Below, piece after piece: positions 24,301 through 35,446 of a stretch of 64,000 nucleotides of DNA (within the stretch, counting starts at the first letter, position 1; each line of letters opens with the position of its first letter). The position numbers and the translations under genes are program-made. This DNA comes from Eucommia ulmoides (lineage: Eukaryota > Streptophyta > Magnoliopsida > Garryales > Eucommiaceae). The stretch covers positions 310,001 through 374,000 of the forward strand of contig JAENRU010000487.1 in NCBI GenBank assembly GCA_016647705.1, read 5' to 3'. Below the pieces are notes generated by a model. That model was not told where the DNA came from. It saw only the letters and a program-made list of their open reading frames with translations, and searched no databases.

Positions 24301-24528
24301 TTAATAAACATAAACACCACCACATTTCTATTTTTGTTCCCAATATTCATGGAACAAAACACAACCTAAACAACGTCTCTATTTTCGTTTCTATAGACTT
24401 GGAACATAAACAAAAATTCTGAAATATCTTTGTTCAGGAGCCAAGCATGGAAATCTATTCTTCGTGCCGGACCAAAAAACATGCGTTGATTTTTTTGGGA
24501 AATGAGAATAGAAAGTTGGGAACAAAAA
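21365..24528. other. Non-coding stretch with exon-like scraps
   Basis: Mostly non-coding. Minus-strand scraps at 21548-21620 ('DILLGKISTRKDFYSKEAIRRQ', between AG and GT) and 22280-22360 ('LLQKFLTENERI') look coding, but I cannot assemble a gene. The first loosely resembles the start of DUF4283 proteins. Around 22816-22860 and 24230-24528 there are copies of a dispersed 'ggaacaaaaaca'-type repeat, common in plant genomes and probably MITE-derived. Confidence 0.35.
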
Positions 24529-24930
24529 CACTACAAGAAAAAAGACTTTATCACATTTAAAAATCATGATAAAAATATTTTTATCACCGTTTTTGGTCCA
24601 AAAATTAACTAAAATAGATGGAGGTGTAATTAAAAGTAAGTTTTTTTCTTTTTCTTTTCCATTTTTTTTTTTTTTTTTTTTTTATCACAGTTAAAAAACG
24701 AGATGTTAATTTTTTTTATCACAGTAAAAAACTAAGATGTTAAGTCCACCTACTATCTCAACTTTCAAATATGATTAAAAATATCATATATATGTATATG
24801 TGATAAAAGCAAAAAAATCTATGATTATTTGGACAATATTTATGTCAACTTTATATTAAATTGAGATATTTATCATCTTTTTAATCACATTTAAAAACTA
24901 TGATTGTTTATATTATTTTAAAAATAAAAT
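24529..24930 (+). mobile_element. CACTA (En/Spm) element, left terminus
   Basis: Begins CACTACAAGAAAAAAG, the classic plant CACTA terminal inverted repeat. It is followed by a series of short subterminal repeats in both orientations ('tatcaca.tt.aaaaa', 'atgattaaaaatatcat'), as expected for TNPA-type binding sites. The matching right end ('cttgtagtg') was not found, so only one end is called. Confidence 0.55.
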
Positions 24931-25119
24931 AAAATAAAAATAATATCCTACCATTCTATAAAATACTTTGTCAAAAATTAACATACATAAATTTCCTAAA
25001 GAGCTAAACTATTAATAACACATAGAATTTTACATCATTATAAAAAATTAAGATAACATTGTTTTACAATACAAAAATCATAAACATGCATTTCTATCGT
25101 GAATAAATGTCTAAAATGG

Positions 25120-28100
25120 TTATAGTATAATACCCATATCATCAACTTCACTTTCTTCTTCATCAAATGATCAGGTGCAATTAGCTGCAATTTTAAAAAA
25201 TCAACAATGAGAATTTCAAATTGCAAGTATGAAATCGAATTCAAAAAGAGAAACTAACAAGAACAAATCATCTAAATTAAGAAACAATTCCATTCTAAAC
25301 CAACAATTTGTTCTAAATACCAGGGGTCAGAACAGATTCTGTACAAAAATCTGGGAATAGAAACACTAAAAACTGGGCTTAATTATGATAATCATAACAC
25401 CAAACAAGAAGCCCAACCGAGTGATGAATAGAGAATTGAAGAAACAAACAATGCCTTACCTTGATATGCTCCGTGTTTTCGATTATATGGAAGTTTTCTA
25501 ACTTCAAGCATCTTCACAAGCTCATTAATTACCAGACTCTGATGCCCTTACAAATTCGCCTTTGATTTGCCATACGATTTAGTGTCACCAAAAGCCTTGG
25601 AACCGGGGCCGTTGCTCCAATCGCTGGAGATTTCTTCCTTGTTAACTACTTTCTTATTGACCATATGAAGCTCATACTCCAATGGATCATTCTCCCTTGG
25701 CGAAGGAACTGGTTTTCTATGATAAAGCGATACTTAATCGTTGCCTTTTGCCTCATCGGAAGCGATTCTGAACTGGTTCAAGATGAACCTGCAGAAGGCG
25801 AAAAAATAAATTATAACCTTCCTTCATATTTTGCGAAAGAGGATAATTGGTTAGGTCCATTATTTAAAATATGGTAAGAGCAATATTGTCCATATCATAT
25901 ACCATTGAATCACTTTCCACTCCTTATTTTCGTAGTTCAACAGAATAGGCACCTTCATAAAACTTGTAATTGAAAAAGAGGAATATTCCCTCATAGCTCA
26001 AAATATATACATCAAAATATCCAATGCTATAAAGTGGGACAATCTCATTGCTATGATGCTATCAATTCAAAATCACCCCCCAAGCACCTAAACTTGCATT
26101 GGTTGACTTCGTCGAAAAACTTGGCTATACTTTATGTTTCATCAATTGAGTAGATACCAAAAATGATAGAATATACAACAAGTAAATTAATGTAGAACAA
26201 TCTTCAAAATACAAAATGCTTTAAAAATAATGAGAACATAATTAATGGAACCACTTTTCCAATGATGTCGATGCGACATCTTAGAATTATGGTTGTTCTT
26301 TAATTGATTAACAATTTAGCAAATACATCACAAATGGGGGATAAAATGCATCTACTATCAATTAAATTATATCCACTTTCTTGATGTGGTTGTCGAGAGT
26401 GGCAACACAAATGCTCACATAAAAAGGGAAGCTCAGTGCAAGAAGGCTGCTGCCACTAATGTACACAGTCTTACTCCTGTATACAGATAGACTGTTTCCA
26501 AAATTTGAACTTGGGACCTCTAGGGCACAATGGAGTAACCTTACATTGTATCCAAAGCACACCCTCACATAAGAAAAAAGGTTAAGAAAAAAAAAAATGA
26601 GAGAGAGAAACAAGTTTACTCAAGGGACAAATGATTTTTCTATTTTTCATACTTGGTATTGTTTTCTCAATAAAGAGCAATCAAACAAGGATTCATATCA
26701 GTTAACGCTATGTTATCTAGTAGAACAAGCTTTGAGCTTTTACACAAACATCCAAATAAGTATTTACCTGAGGTGTATTCCCATCGTTAGACCTTTCATA
26801 TTTGCTCAAACATTCTTGCAACTGAAGAATCTACAAGAAATACAAAAGAATTTGATATCATTAGCCAAAACAAATGTGTGGGGAGAGGGGGGGAGGGGAA
26901 AATATTTGCCTCCCTTTTTTGGATCAAATAGTGATTGCCCTAAACAATGAGCTGAACCATTTAGTTAGCATCTATGTCTGGGAACAGAGGTTCATTTAAC
27001 GACATAAGCCCCCAACATTAAAAATCTTAACCATCAAAGGGACCAATCACACATATTGAAGCCGCTCTTTGCCCCTACTGATCTATGAAAACGGAAAATC
27101 CTATTGCCGTCCATACCAACATAAATATAAGCTATGAGCTGCAGTTGCATACGGCTGCCACTAACATCCTAGTTCTTTGTCACCAAATACCTCCTCACTT
27201 AGGAACTGAAGGTTCTCTCGCAGATACTGCAACAAATCCATTTGCTGATCAGAGAGTCAAACACCATCATGATACCTGTTGCAGAGAAGAATCATTGAGC
27301 ATAGTCTTGGAACAAAAACACCAAGGTAGCGTTTGTTTATGCTTCTGTTCACATATTTTTGTTTATGATCGCAATATGGAATCAAAACACGGAAAATAAA
27401 TGCTTCCTTAAACAGAGCAACCTAGACAATCCTTAGTGCATGATTTTTTTGAAAACTTACTTGTATTTCTGGTCAGGCCAAACCTGATTTCCAAGCCCTT
27501 TCTAAAAATACTTTGTTTTGCTGAACTAAGGCTCATCGGTCATAGCAAGAGCCAGAAGCTCTGCCGGAAGAAAATACACAAATTTCCAACTGATTCCCTA
27601 AATTTTCTTATCTTCTTTCTTCTCTGATTGGTCCCAACATCCAATAACTTGTGCCCTTTTCAAAATATTATCCATTTACCCAATTTCTGCAAAATTGATT
27701 TCATTGTTATGAAACAAGTTAGATGAAGATTGACAATCTTCCGTTGCTGTTTTTTTTTTTTTTTTTTTTTTTTTGAAGTTCCAAAGCATTGAAACAGTAA
27801 CAAAAGAACCTAAAAATAAATAAATCTTGTTTTGTTCCAATCCCAAATTTATTCTAAAAATTAGAGATGAGAGCATAAAAAAAATTTTGTTCCTATTTTT
27901 CCTAACCATTAAAAAAGCATAAAATGGTTGTCAATCTTAAAGATGTGGAAGCATTATAAGGAAAATGCTAAAATCCAAAAAAAAAAAAAAAAAAGAGGAC
28001 CGAATGCATTAAGTGATTGTACAATATGATTAACCATGCATTGAATACTTGTACTATACAACTACTCAATGCCTCTAGTCCCATTTTCATTAGGATAATT

Positions 28101-29951
28101 GTACCGATTCTAACCAATATCATACTCAAGATAGTGTTTGAAAATGGGGAATTGGAGCCTTGGAATTGGGAGAGAAATAGACGCATGCAAAAATATAAAA
28201 ATTTGCATGTGTTAATTTCCAATTCCATAGAACCAAACATTACCTAAACTGGTGAAACAACCTTCATTCAAAAAAATCTGTTTTGGAGCGATTCAAAGAA
28301 AATTAAGGTGGCATCTGTTTAGTGTTTTTAATTAAGATGGCATCCGTTTAGTGTTCTTAATTAAGCTAACATCTGTTTAGTGTACTTACGTTTTTGTTTT
28401 TATTCTCAGAAAACTTCGAACAAAAATATAAGTCAAGGAAATTTTATGTTATGTTCCTATAAATTTATTCCAAAATTTTGGGAGTAAACATAAACATTTT
28501 TCTTTGTTTTGGAAACTAATATGTGTGGGAACAAAAACACTAAACAAACCAGGCCTAAATAATACTTCATTAGAAATACATGATAAGGCATTGTCAGCAG
28601 AAATGCATAACCAAAACAACAAGAGAGAAAAATCTAGCATTCAGTGTCTGCTTGACTTATAATAAAAAAAACAGTTTCCCAACAATTCAAAAACAACTTA
28701 TCGAAATTCATATTTTCTCCATGAAAACACAGTTTGGATTGATTAAAAATAGGTTTTAGAATACATAAAAATCAAACAAACAGTTGGAAACCAAACCCTA
28801 GATTCTTCCAATATCGTACAGATTCATAGCACGAAAATTTAAGTTACAAGTACAAATTGTCAACAATTACGAGGTCTACCTAAAAGTTTGCTTCTTCACT
28901 ATTTTATGATAAAATAAATTCAAAGATGCAATAAGAAGTGATGGTGAGGGAAAAATTCGACGGTAAAAAAGATGACGAAGTGAAGGCACAATCCATTGTC
29001 CAAACGTCTTTTTTATTATTTATTTATTTTTATTTATTTATTTTTAATTATGGAGACAAACATATCACCCACCGCAAAACAAGGAAAGGGAAAGAGGGAA
29101 CATGTGAAGAAGATGTTTAATGGAACAAGGATGGAAAATGAAGTTCGAACTAACGAAACTCAGTTCAACATCCCGGTGTGGAAGATATTGTCACAGATCA
29201 AAGATGGACCATATTTTAAATGACCAAACCAAATGATGAAGACCCAAAATAAAGAACCACAACGAAGTGGAGCTCATACCACAGGAACAAGTTCTATCAA
29301 ACTAAAAATTGTAAGAGCTTGGGGCTGTATTTTGATGAAGTTTCACCAAAAAGGTCCACTTAGTCAGGGGGCACCCAAATTTCTGTAAAGAACTCAAATT
29401 TCAGAGATTTAGTAAAACTGGACACCTAAAAAGTAAAGATCCATATCCATACACATCATATGCACATACAGACACACACACACACACATGTGTGTGTGTG
29501 TGTGTATAATTAAGTGGGTGAAATACCTGGCAGATACTGTTCAGCGAATGGAAGAGGCTGAATTGAAGTTCACATATACTCCTGAATCAAAATTAGAGAA
29601 AGTTAGAGCCGTTGGCAAGGCAGATGAATAGAAGGAGTCGAAGAAGAAAAAACTCAGTTGAATTGTAAACCAAATTGTGATGTGATGAGAAGAAATTAGG
29701 GTTCTTACCAAGGTGGAAGCGCGATCTGGCAGGACACGATGTACGAGCTGAAGAATTGCATCTGCGAAGGCTTGAAATAGAGGAGGGGGCGACATGAACA
29801 TATGGGCTTCTGCTTTCCTATCACGGTACGCGGCACTGTAGTGCCTAAGTTTCAGTGTTTCTGCACACACCATCGACAATACGTGGGAAGCTGATGTTTT
29901 GGTGAAAGCTGAGGTAGAAGTGATAGGATTAGGTAGAAGGATTCGGTTCAT
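25120..29951 (-). CDS. Unrecognised multi-exon gene (or captured gene)
   Basis: Several minus-strand blocks look like exons with GT..AG borders: 29709-29951, 29527-29581, 27191-27275, 26768-26830, 25460-25716 and 25120-25184. The best support is the pair 27191-27275 / 26768-26830: the phase agrees, and together they give a charged helix ending 'LSEE' then 'ILQLQECLSKYERSNDG'. The 257-bp block contains 'ENDPLEYELHMVNKKVVNKE' and 'GSKAFGDTKSYGKSKAN'. The last block ends 'DEEESEVDDMGIIL' and a stop. Exon 1 could start at 29951 (MNRILLPNPI, serine/threonine-rich like an organelle presequence) or at an internal ATG. Some joins do not keep frame, and in-frame stops are seen in 27191-27275, 25460-25716 and 25120-25184, so it may be a pseudogene or have exons I missed. 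I do not recognise the protein. It lies wholly inside the hAT-like insertion. Confidence 0.35.
27770..28560. repeat. MITE-like dispersed repeats in the intron region
   Basis: Contains pieces common as short non-autonomous elements in plants: 'gtttgaaaatggggaattgg' paired with 'ccaattccatagaaccaaac' (about 28130-28245, inverted), and 'catctgtttagtgt' repeated three times (28310-28385). Homopolymer runs at 27750-27774 and 27977-27994. Non-coding. Confidence 0.4.
29472..29506. repeat. (AC)n-(GT)n palindromic microsatellite
   Basis: An AC run followed directly by ATGTGT repeats, so the two arms are perfect inverted repeats. It lies just beyond the second putative exon of the minus-strand gene, in the following intron. 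Confidence 0.75.
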
Positions 29952-30002
29952 GGTGAGGAAAAGAAACTCATGGGTGGGTTGAAGGGCATCTAGAGTGAGA
30001 TA

Positions 30003-30098
30003 TATAAATCAAGGTTGATGGAAAATATTATTATATATGAAGGATATTTTAATAAATGCACATGGCCTAATGAATAGTGCTCTCAACCTTGATTTATA
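30003..30098. mobile_element. Small foldback element, about 96 bp
   Basis: Perfect 16-bp inverted repeats 'tataaatcaaggttga' at 30003-30018 and its complement at 30083-30098, with an AT-rich middle. It sits about 50 bp upstream of the putative first exon (29951) of the minus-strand gene. No target duplication was assigned. Confidence 0.5.
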
Positions 30099-30256
30099 CA
30101 AGAGTAAAGGATATTTTTAATATTATATATATATATTAAATTATTAATTATGTAATTATGAAGTCATGGTTCAACCGCGGCTCGACTCGCGGTTGAACTG
30201 GTGACCCGTGATCCGGTAACTTTTCTGGTTCGATGTCTCCGGTTGTTAAAACATTG

Positions 30257-30384
30257 TCTGACAATCTATTTGTGTTGTCTATTCACCGGGCTCGTGAGAC
30301 CGTTTGATATTGTGGTATTGGTGACGTGACTTGTTTTGATTCAGGTGACAGACACGCGGAGGTGGCTGGATTTTACCCACATCA
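30257..30384 (-). mobile_element. Tat-like LTR, second part
   Basis: Continuation of the LTR at 17095-17754. It ends 'ttttacccacatca', matching the ends of the LTRs at 5682 ('ttttacatatatca') and 57988 ('ttttcctacatca'). No polypurine tract follows, unlike the other two, so the adjoining sequence is not the internal region of the same element. Confidence 0.6.
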
Positions 30385-31557
30385 AGACTCATTTTGGAGA
30401 ATTAAAAGATTGAAAGGGCTGTTTTTGGAATTAAAACAAGGGGATAGTAGCAAATTATAAAAGGAAACTTAAGTGGACATTTGACGATTTTGGCGTTCTT
30501 TTACACCGGGGATGCAAATGCCATTCATGGCCATTTAAGGCCATTTGATTGGCAATTAATGGGGGAATTGAAACCAAAATCGACAAAAAGAGATTTTGCG
30601 AGACAATATATGATATTCGGCCAGTAGATGTAGGGGACTCTTTTTTTTCTTCTTTTTCATTTTTGTTACTTTTTTTTTTTTCTCTTCTTTCTGTTCCTCG
30701 GCTGAAGTCCTCTTGGCTGGATATTTTTATTTTCACTTTCTTCTTCATCTCGGACCATTCTTGAACGTCTATTGGAAGAAAAATCCATGAACGGTTAAGA
30801 CAAAAAATCAAGTTAGGCTGGATTCGATCTAAAATTGTCATAATGTAGTTTTAAATTCTTATTCTATTTTACATGTATATAAGATTGTATGACAAGGAAT
30901 TCATGTTCTTACATTATTTATGAAATTAATTATTGTTTTTATCATTTTTAAATGTTAGAGATAATTATTGATGCCTGCAGGTTAAATCTAATACATTTGA
31001 TTTGGATGTAACTGTTATACAATTCATAATTATTGGAATCGATACGATTTGATAGGTTGAATTATACTTGGGGATTTATTCACCTTATATAGTAGGAATT
31101 GAATCCCGAAGATAGTCCATACCGATTAAATAGTCGATTAATCGATGTATTTGATAGAATGAATTATGCTTAGGAATTGGTTCACCATAGATTAGGAATT
31201 GAATTTCAAAGATAGTTCATTCCGCTTAAATAATCAAATTTTCGTTGTAATTTTTCTTGTAATTAAATTACTTCATTATACACAGAATCAAATAGATAAA
31301 GTATTAAAACACATTAGGATAATCGAAAGACGAATGCATGTCCTCAACTCGGTTATCTATCATTTAGTATTTTTAATTAATTAATTTTTTCTATTTTTAT
31401 AATTAAAAACTCAAAAACCATTTTTTGTTAAACTCAACTGAAAAATAAAAAAATAATTAATAATTACAATCCAATCCCTGTGGTTCGACACCCGTACTTA
31501 AGCATTATATTACGATATATTTTGCACTTAAACTGTGTATTAAATTTGAGCGATCAC
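30385..31557 (+). mobile_element. Probable LTR remnant, Athila-like, with TATA box
   Basis: Non-coding. It has 'attataaaagg' at about 30456 and an end that reads 'ccctgtggttcgacacccgt', 'tatattacgatatattttgc'. That phrase is typical of LTR 3' ends in Athila-type Ty3/Gypsy elements. The limits are uncertain. It abuts a truncated RT, so most of the element is gone. Confidence 0.4.
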
Positions 31558-32035
31558 TTGCATATCTCAACAAAGCGTGCCCGAAGGACTACTCTCGACT
31601 CCCAAAGGTTGACGTCATAGTAGATGCCGACGGTAGATTTGAGTTGCTCAGTTTCTTGGATGTGTTTTCAGGCTACAACCAGATAAGTATGTACCTCGCG
31701 GCAAGGAGAAAATTGTATTTATAACTGACAAAGGGTTAGGGCAACATACTAGAGACTAGTTAACAAGACATTTGTGGTTGCGCTCGATAAAACTATGGAG
31801 GTCGACGTTGATGATATGCTCGTCAAAAGCAAATTGGCAACCGAGCACCTGAAAGATCTGCAAGCGCACTTCAACATCCTTGGATAGCATGTGATGAGAT
31901 TGAATTCGAGTAAATGTGTCTTTGGGGTTGGAGCAGGGAAATTCCACTAGCACATGGTAACCGAGAGAGGAATAGAAGCAAGTCCCGAGAAGAAAAAAGA
32001 CATCCAAGACATGGTTTTACCGAGGATTATCCGAA
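31558..32035 (+). mobile_element. Ty3/Gypsy reverse-transcriptase fragment
   Basis: Starts within RT at 'LNKACPKD' and includes 'ELLSFLDVFSGYNQI', then 'VDVDDMLVKS' and 'LNSSKCVFGVGAGKF'. It is strongly Tat/Athila-like, with part of the palm missing, and broken. It is on the plus strand, unlike the Tat element at 5026-16230, so it is a different insertion. Confidence 0.75.
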
Positions 32036-32437
32036 AAGTATAGTGTTTGACCAAGTGCATCGCAATCATATTGTAAGATGTCTTTAAGCTACCAAACCTT
32101 CGGCAATGCCATTTATAGCAATATTCAGTTCAAACGTCAACTCTTGATGATTCAATTATTTTAGATAGCGTTCATTCAAAAACAATTGTTGTTTATTTAT
32201 GTTCCTTGAAAACTTTGAAGAAATTTAGGAACAAAAAATAATATTTTATCTTGTTCTTAGAAATTTTGTTCTAAAAATATGAGAACACAAGAAAAACCAT
32301 TTTTTCATCATATTTTTGTTTCCATTCAAAAATTCCTGAACATTTATCCTATGCTTTGATCATTATATGGATTTTCTAATTTTGTTCCATAGCTTTATTT
32401 GTGGCTGGATGATTTTCACTATTTTAACAACTGCTAG
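32036..32437. repeat. Spacer with dispersed 'ggaacaaaaa' foldback repeat
   Basis: 32170-32370 holds imperfect inverted copies of 'gttccttgaaaactttg' and 'gttccattcaaaaattcc' with 'gaacaaaaaataat'. The same family is scattered at 22.8, 24.3, 27.3 and 28.4 kb. The rest up to 32437 is probably the intron before the next kinase-gene exon. Confidence 0.4.
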
Positions 32438-32578
32438 ACATGATAATGAAACTGAAAACAACAGCCAAATCATAAGAAATGAGGAGCTAGAGTTGCCTCT
32501 ATTTGATTATTTGACTGTCTCTACTCCTACCAATGACTTCTCAATCACAAACAAGATTGGAAAAGGCAGATTCGGTCC
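32438..32578 (+). pseudogene. S-domain receptor kinase copy 1, juxtamembrane exon
   Basis: Reads 'NEELELPLFDYLTVSTPTND', then 'FSITNKIGKGRFGP', the juxtamembrane segment and glycine-rich loop start of S-domain receptor kinases (family form ELPLFDxxTIxxATNNFSxxNKLGxGGFGPVYKG). The Copia element splits the exon after GP. Its last bases, coding VYK, lie at 49335-49344 after the second copy of the target duplication (GGTCC 32574-32578, GGTCT 49330-49334), followed by a splice donor. The loop glycine GGFG is GRFG here. The acceptor at 32437 is a guess. Confidence 0.8.
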
Positions 32579-32794
32579 TAAAGGATACAGGAATAAAGGA
32601 GAAATATGTTGAAGAGAAAATATATTTCCTTATCATTTCATATTAAACAATTACATGTATATCCATAATCTATGGAACAATAAATAGAAGTAATTGAGGA
32701 GATAGTGGTTGAGGACATTAATGAAGGGTGGTTGGTACATTAATGAAATGTGGTTGAGGAGTTGTGTATTGATGATCCAAATTATATTTCAACA
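32579..32794 (-). repeat. 3' LTR of the Copia element
   Basis: A 216-bp LTR, alike to the split right copy. It starts TGTTGAAATATAA on the minus strand, directly after the polypurine tract. The far end is 'TTTA' rather than the usual CA. Confidence 0.8.
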
Positions 32795-32801
32795 CTCTCC
32801 C

Positions 32802-34720
32802 TCAAGTTGGAGCGAAGATGTTGATGAGTCCTAACTTGCTAATAACTGACTGAAGAAGAGATGGTCTTGTGGACTTGGTGAAAATATCAGCAGTCTGTTC
32901 CGAAGATGGGACAAAGGTAGATATAATTATTCCCGACCGAATCTTCTTATGGATGAAGTGGATATCCACCTCGATGTATTTCATCATTTTATTGAGGATT
33001 GAGTCCAAGGATAGCATTATAACAGATTTATTGTCACAGAACAGCTAAGATGAGTTTCTCACAGGAAGTCCCAGCTTGATCATAAGGGAACGAAGTCAAA
33101 GGAGTTCACACGTTCCCCATGCCATAGCAAGATACTCAACTTCAGCAGAAGACCGAGAGAAGAAAGATTACTTCTTTCTCTTCTACGAGATTAGGTGTTT
33201 CCCATGAAAGATGCACAGGCTAGAGGTTGAACATCTGTCGTCCTTTGATCCTGCATAGTCAGCATCTATAAAGCATGAGAGTCCCTTATGTACCTTTGTC
33301 ATATAAAATAGGCCAAGACTAAGACATGTTTTGAGGTATTGAAGGATATGGTAGATAGTATCCATGTGTTGCGTACGTGGTGAGTGCATAAAGTGGTTCA
33401 CAACACTGATAGCATATGTAAGAATCTAGCCTTGTATTAGCTAGATAGATGAGACGATCTACAAGTTGCTGATATACTGATGGATCTGATAATAATTCTC
33501 CCGATTCTACTATTAACTTAAGGTTCGAATCCATGGGAGTAGAAGCAAGTCAACATTCAAGCATCCCGGTGTCCTAAAGAAGATCAAGGGCATATTTTCG
33601 CTGGGATAGAAAGATGCCTCGCCGAGACCGAGCAATCTCAATACCAAGAAAGTAGCGGAGAGGGACCAAATCTTTGATGTCAAAAATCTATCTGAGATCC
33701 TTCTTTACCTGCTTAATGTCAGGGGTATCATCTCATGTTATAATAATGACATCCACATAAACTGAGATAATAATGCACTGTCCCTAGTGTTGGCGACGAA
33801 TGAAGTAGGTATGATCTGAGTGACACTTGGTCAACCCTATAGTAAGGATGGATTCGTTGAATCATTTGAACCATGCATTAGGAGACTGCTTAAGTCCATA
33901 GAGGGATTTTTGAAGTCGACAGATTTTACCCGAATACTCCTCTTAAGTCTGAAATCTCAATGGAGGCTCTATATAAATGGTCTCAGTGAGATCACCATTG
34001 AGAAATGTGTTCTTGAAATCTAATTAGTGCAGAGGCCAATCATAGGAGGTAGCTAAAGAAACGAAAAGACGGACAATAGTCAACTTAGCAACAGGGGCAA
34101 AGGTGGCTTCAAAGTCTTTGCCCAGAATTTTTGTATAGCCCTTAGTGACAAGACGATCTCTATATCGATCAATGGATTCATCCGTAAGAAATTTGACAAT
34201 AAAGATTTACTTACAACTAACTGGTCATTCACTTGGCGGCAAGTCCAGCAATTCCTAAGTCTGATTCTGCTGTAGGGCATCCATTTTTGCTTCCATAGTG
34301 GCTACCCATTTTGGATTTTGGAGGGCCTCATGTACTGAGCGAGGAATAACAATTGAATCAATCTATCCAATGAAGGATTTGTATTGATCCAAGAGATCCT
34401 GAAAAGACAAATACTTGGAAATCGGATGATTAGTAGAACAAGATAACAGGTAGCGAAAGGGTGGATGACGATCCCAAGTAGGGTAATGATAGAGAACAAA
34501 GTCAAAAATGACAGGAGATGGAGAGATACTTGATTTCAGAGAAGAAGTCGGTTGAGGCTGTGAAACACTTGGACAATGGGAATCTACTCGTAATGGTGCG
34601 GGTGAGGGGTTAGGCGGGAAGGGCCGTGTAGGTAGTGAAGATATATCAAAGACAGGAATAGGAAATGGAAGAAAGGCATAATTTGCAATAGTGGTTGCCT
34701 TGATAGGTGGAGAATGTATA
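32802..34720 (-). mobile_element. Copia reverse transcriptase and RNase H region
   Basis: Minus-strand pieces include 'TADIFTKSTRPSLLQSVISK' with 'LGLINIFAPT' (C-terminal end, 32802-33017), 'HGKHLIS' and 'DADYAGSKDDRCSTSS' (33183-33401, RNase H), 'VYQQLVDRLIYL' (33319-33534), and RT pieces up to about 34300. The order is that of a plant Copia pol. The region is broken. Confidence 0.8.
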
Positions 34721-34989
34721 GTATGTAAGACCCGGATTTTTTTAAGTCGTATCTTAAATGTTTCAAAAATAATGGGGTAGGTGACTTAATTTATTATTTG
34801 ATTTAAACGTTTTGGGGAAATTTGTAAATTTAAACAACATTCAATCCAAAATTGGCATTTAATTTTTGAATTAAAATTTTGTTGGGGTGGAATTGCAATT
34901 TAAGAAAATATTAAATGTAAAATTGAATCAAAAAAATGAGATTTTAAGAAAATTGGGGGAGGAAATGATATTTTGATTAAAAGAATTTT

Positions 34990-34994
<5 letters not shown>

Positions 34995-35075
<81 letters not shown>
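34995..35075. repeat. (AT)n microsatellite in the solo LTR
   Basis: About 80 bp of uninterrupted AT repeats. Apparent open frames here code only for Ile-Tyr repeats and are spurious. A poly(A) run of about 43 nt follows at 35396-35438. Confidence 0.9.
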
Positions 35076-35076
<1 letters not shown>

Positions 35077-35395
35077 TTATTGTATACGCCGCCGGAGACA
35101 GGGGGATCGGCAGTGGGCGACGTGGCGTGAGATGATCAAACCCAGCCATGCATATATATATGTGTAATTATTGAGGGGAGGACCTCAAAAGGAGAAATCA
35201 GGAAACCGAGAGGGAGAGGAGAAGGTTCGGGCGGTGGGTTCGGATCGACGTCATTGCTCCGCCATGAGTGTGTGTGTGTGTTGTCGCCGTCGATCAACCG
35301 GAGATCAACAGCGTGTGTGAGGGTGGTTCGTTGTGCGTAGGTGATTAGCTAAGGGGGTGTGTGTGTGTGTGTGTATGCCGGTGGATCCCAACCGG

Positions 35396-35446
<51 letters not shown>

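Larger units (their letters stand above)
17755..30256. mobile_element. 12.5-kb insertion with short inverted ends, hAT-like
   Basis: The left end 'caatgttttaaaaattggac' (17755) and the reverse complement of the right end (30256) share 11 identical bases and weaker similarity to about 19. Flanks are CTTGACAA (17747-17754) and TCTGACAA (30257-30264), a possible 8-bp target duplication with two differences. Both subterminal regions are rich in aaccgg/ggttcaacc motifs. The strongest evidence is that the two flanks together make one Tat-like LTR, so the whole block is an insertion. An 8-bp duplication and CAATG-like ends suggest the hAT superfamily. No transposase was recognised inside, so it would be non-autonomous or a gene-carrying element enlarged by later insertions (Helitron-like, CACTA). 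Confidence 0.5.

Noticed and set aside
31199-31384. Open frame of 61 codons in the Athila-like LTR remnant
   Set aside because: AT-rich, no motif, inside LTR-like sequence.
34928-35167. Open frames with Ile-Tyr repeats
   Set aside because: Pure translation of an (AT)n microsatellite.
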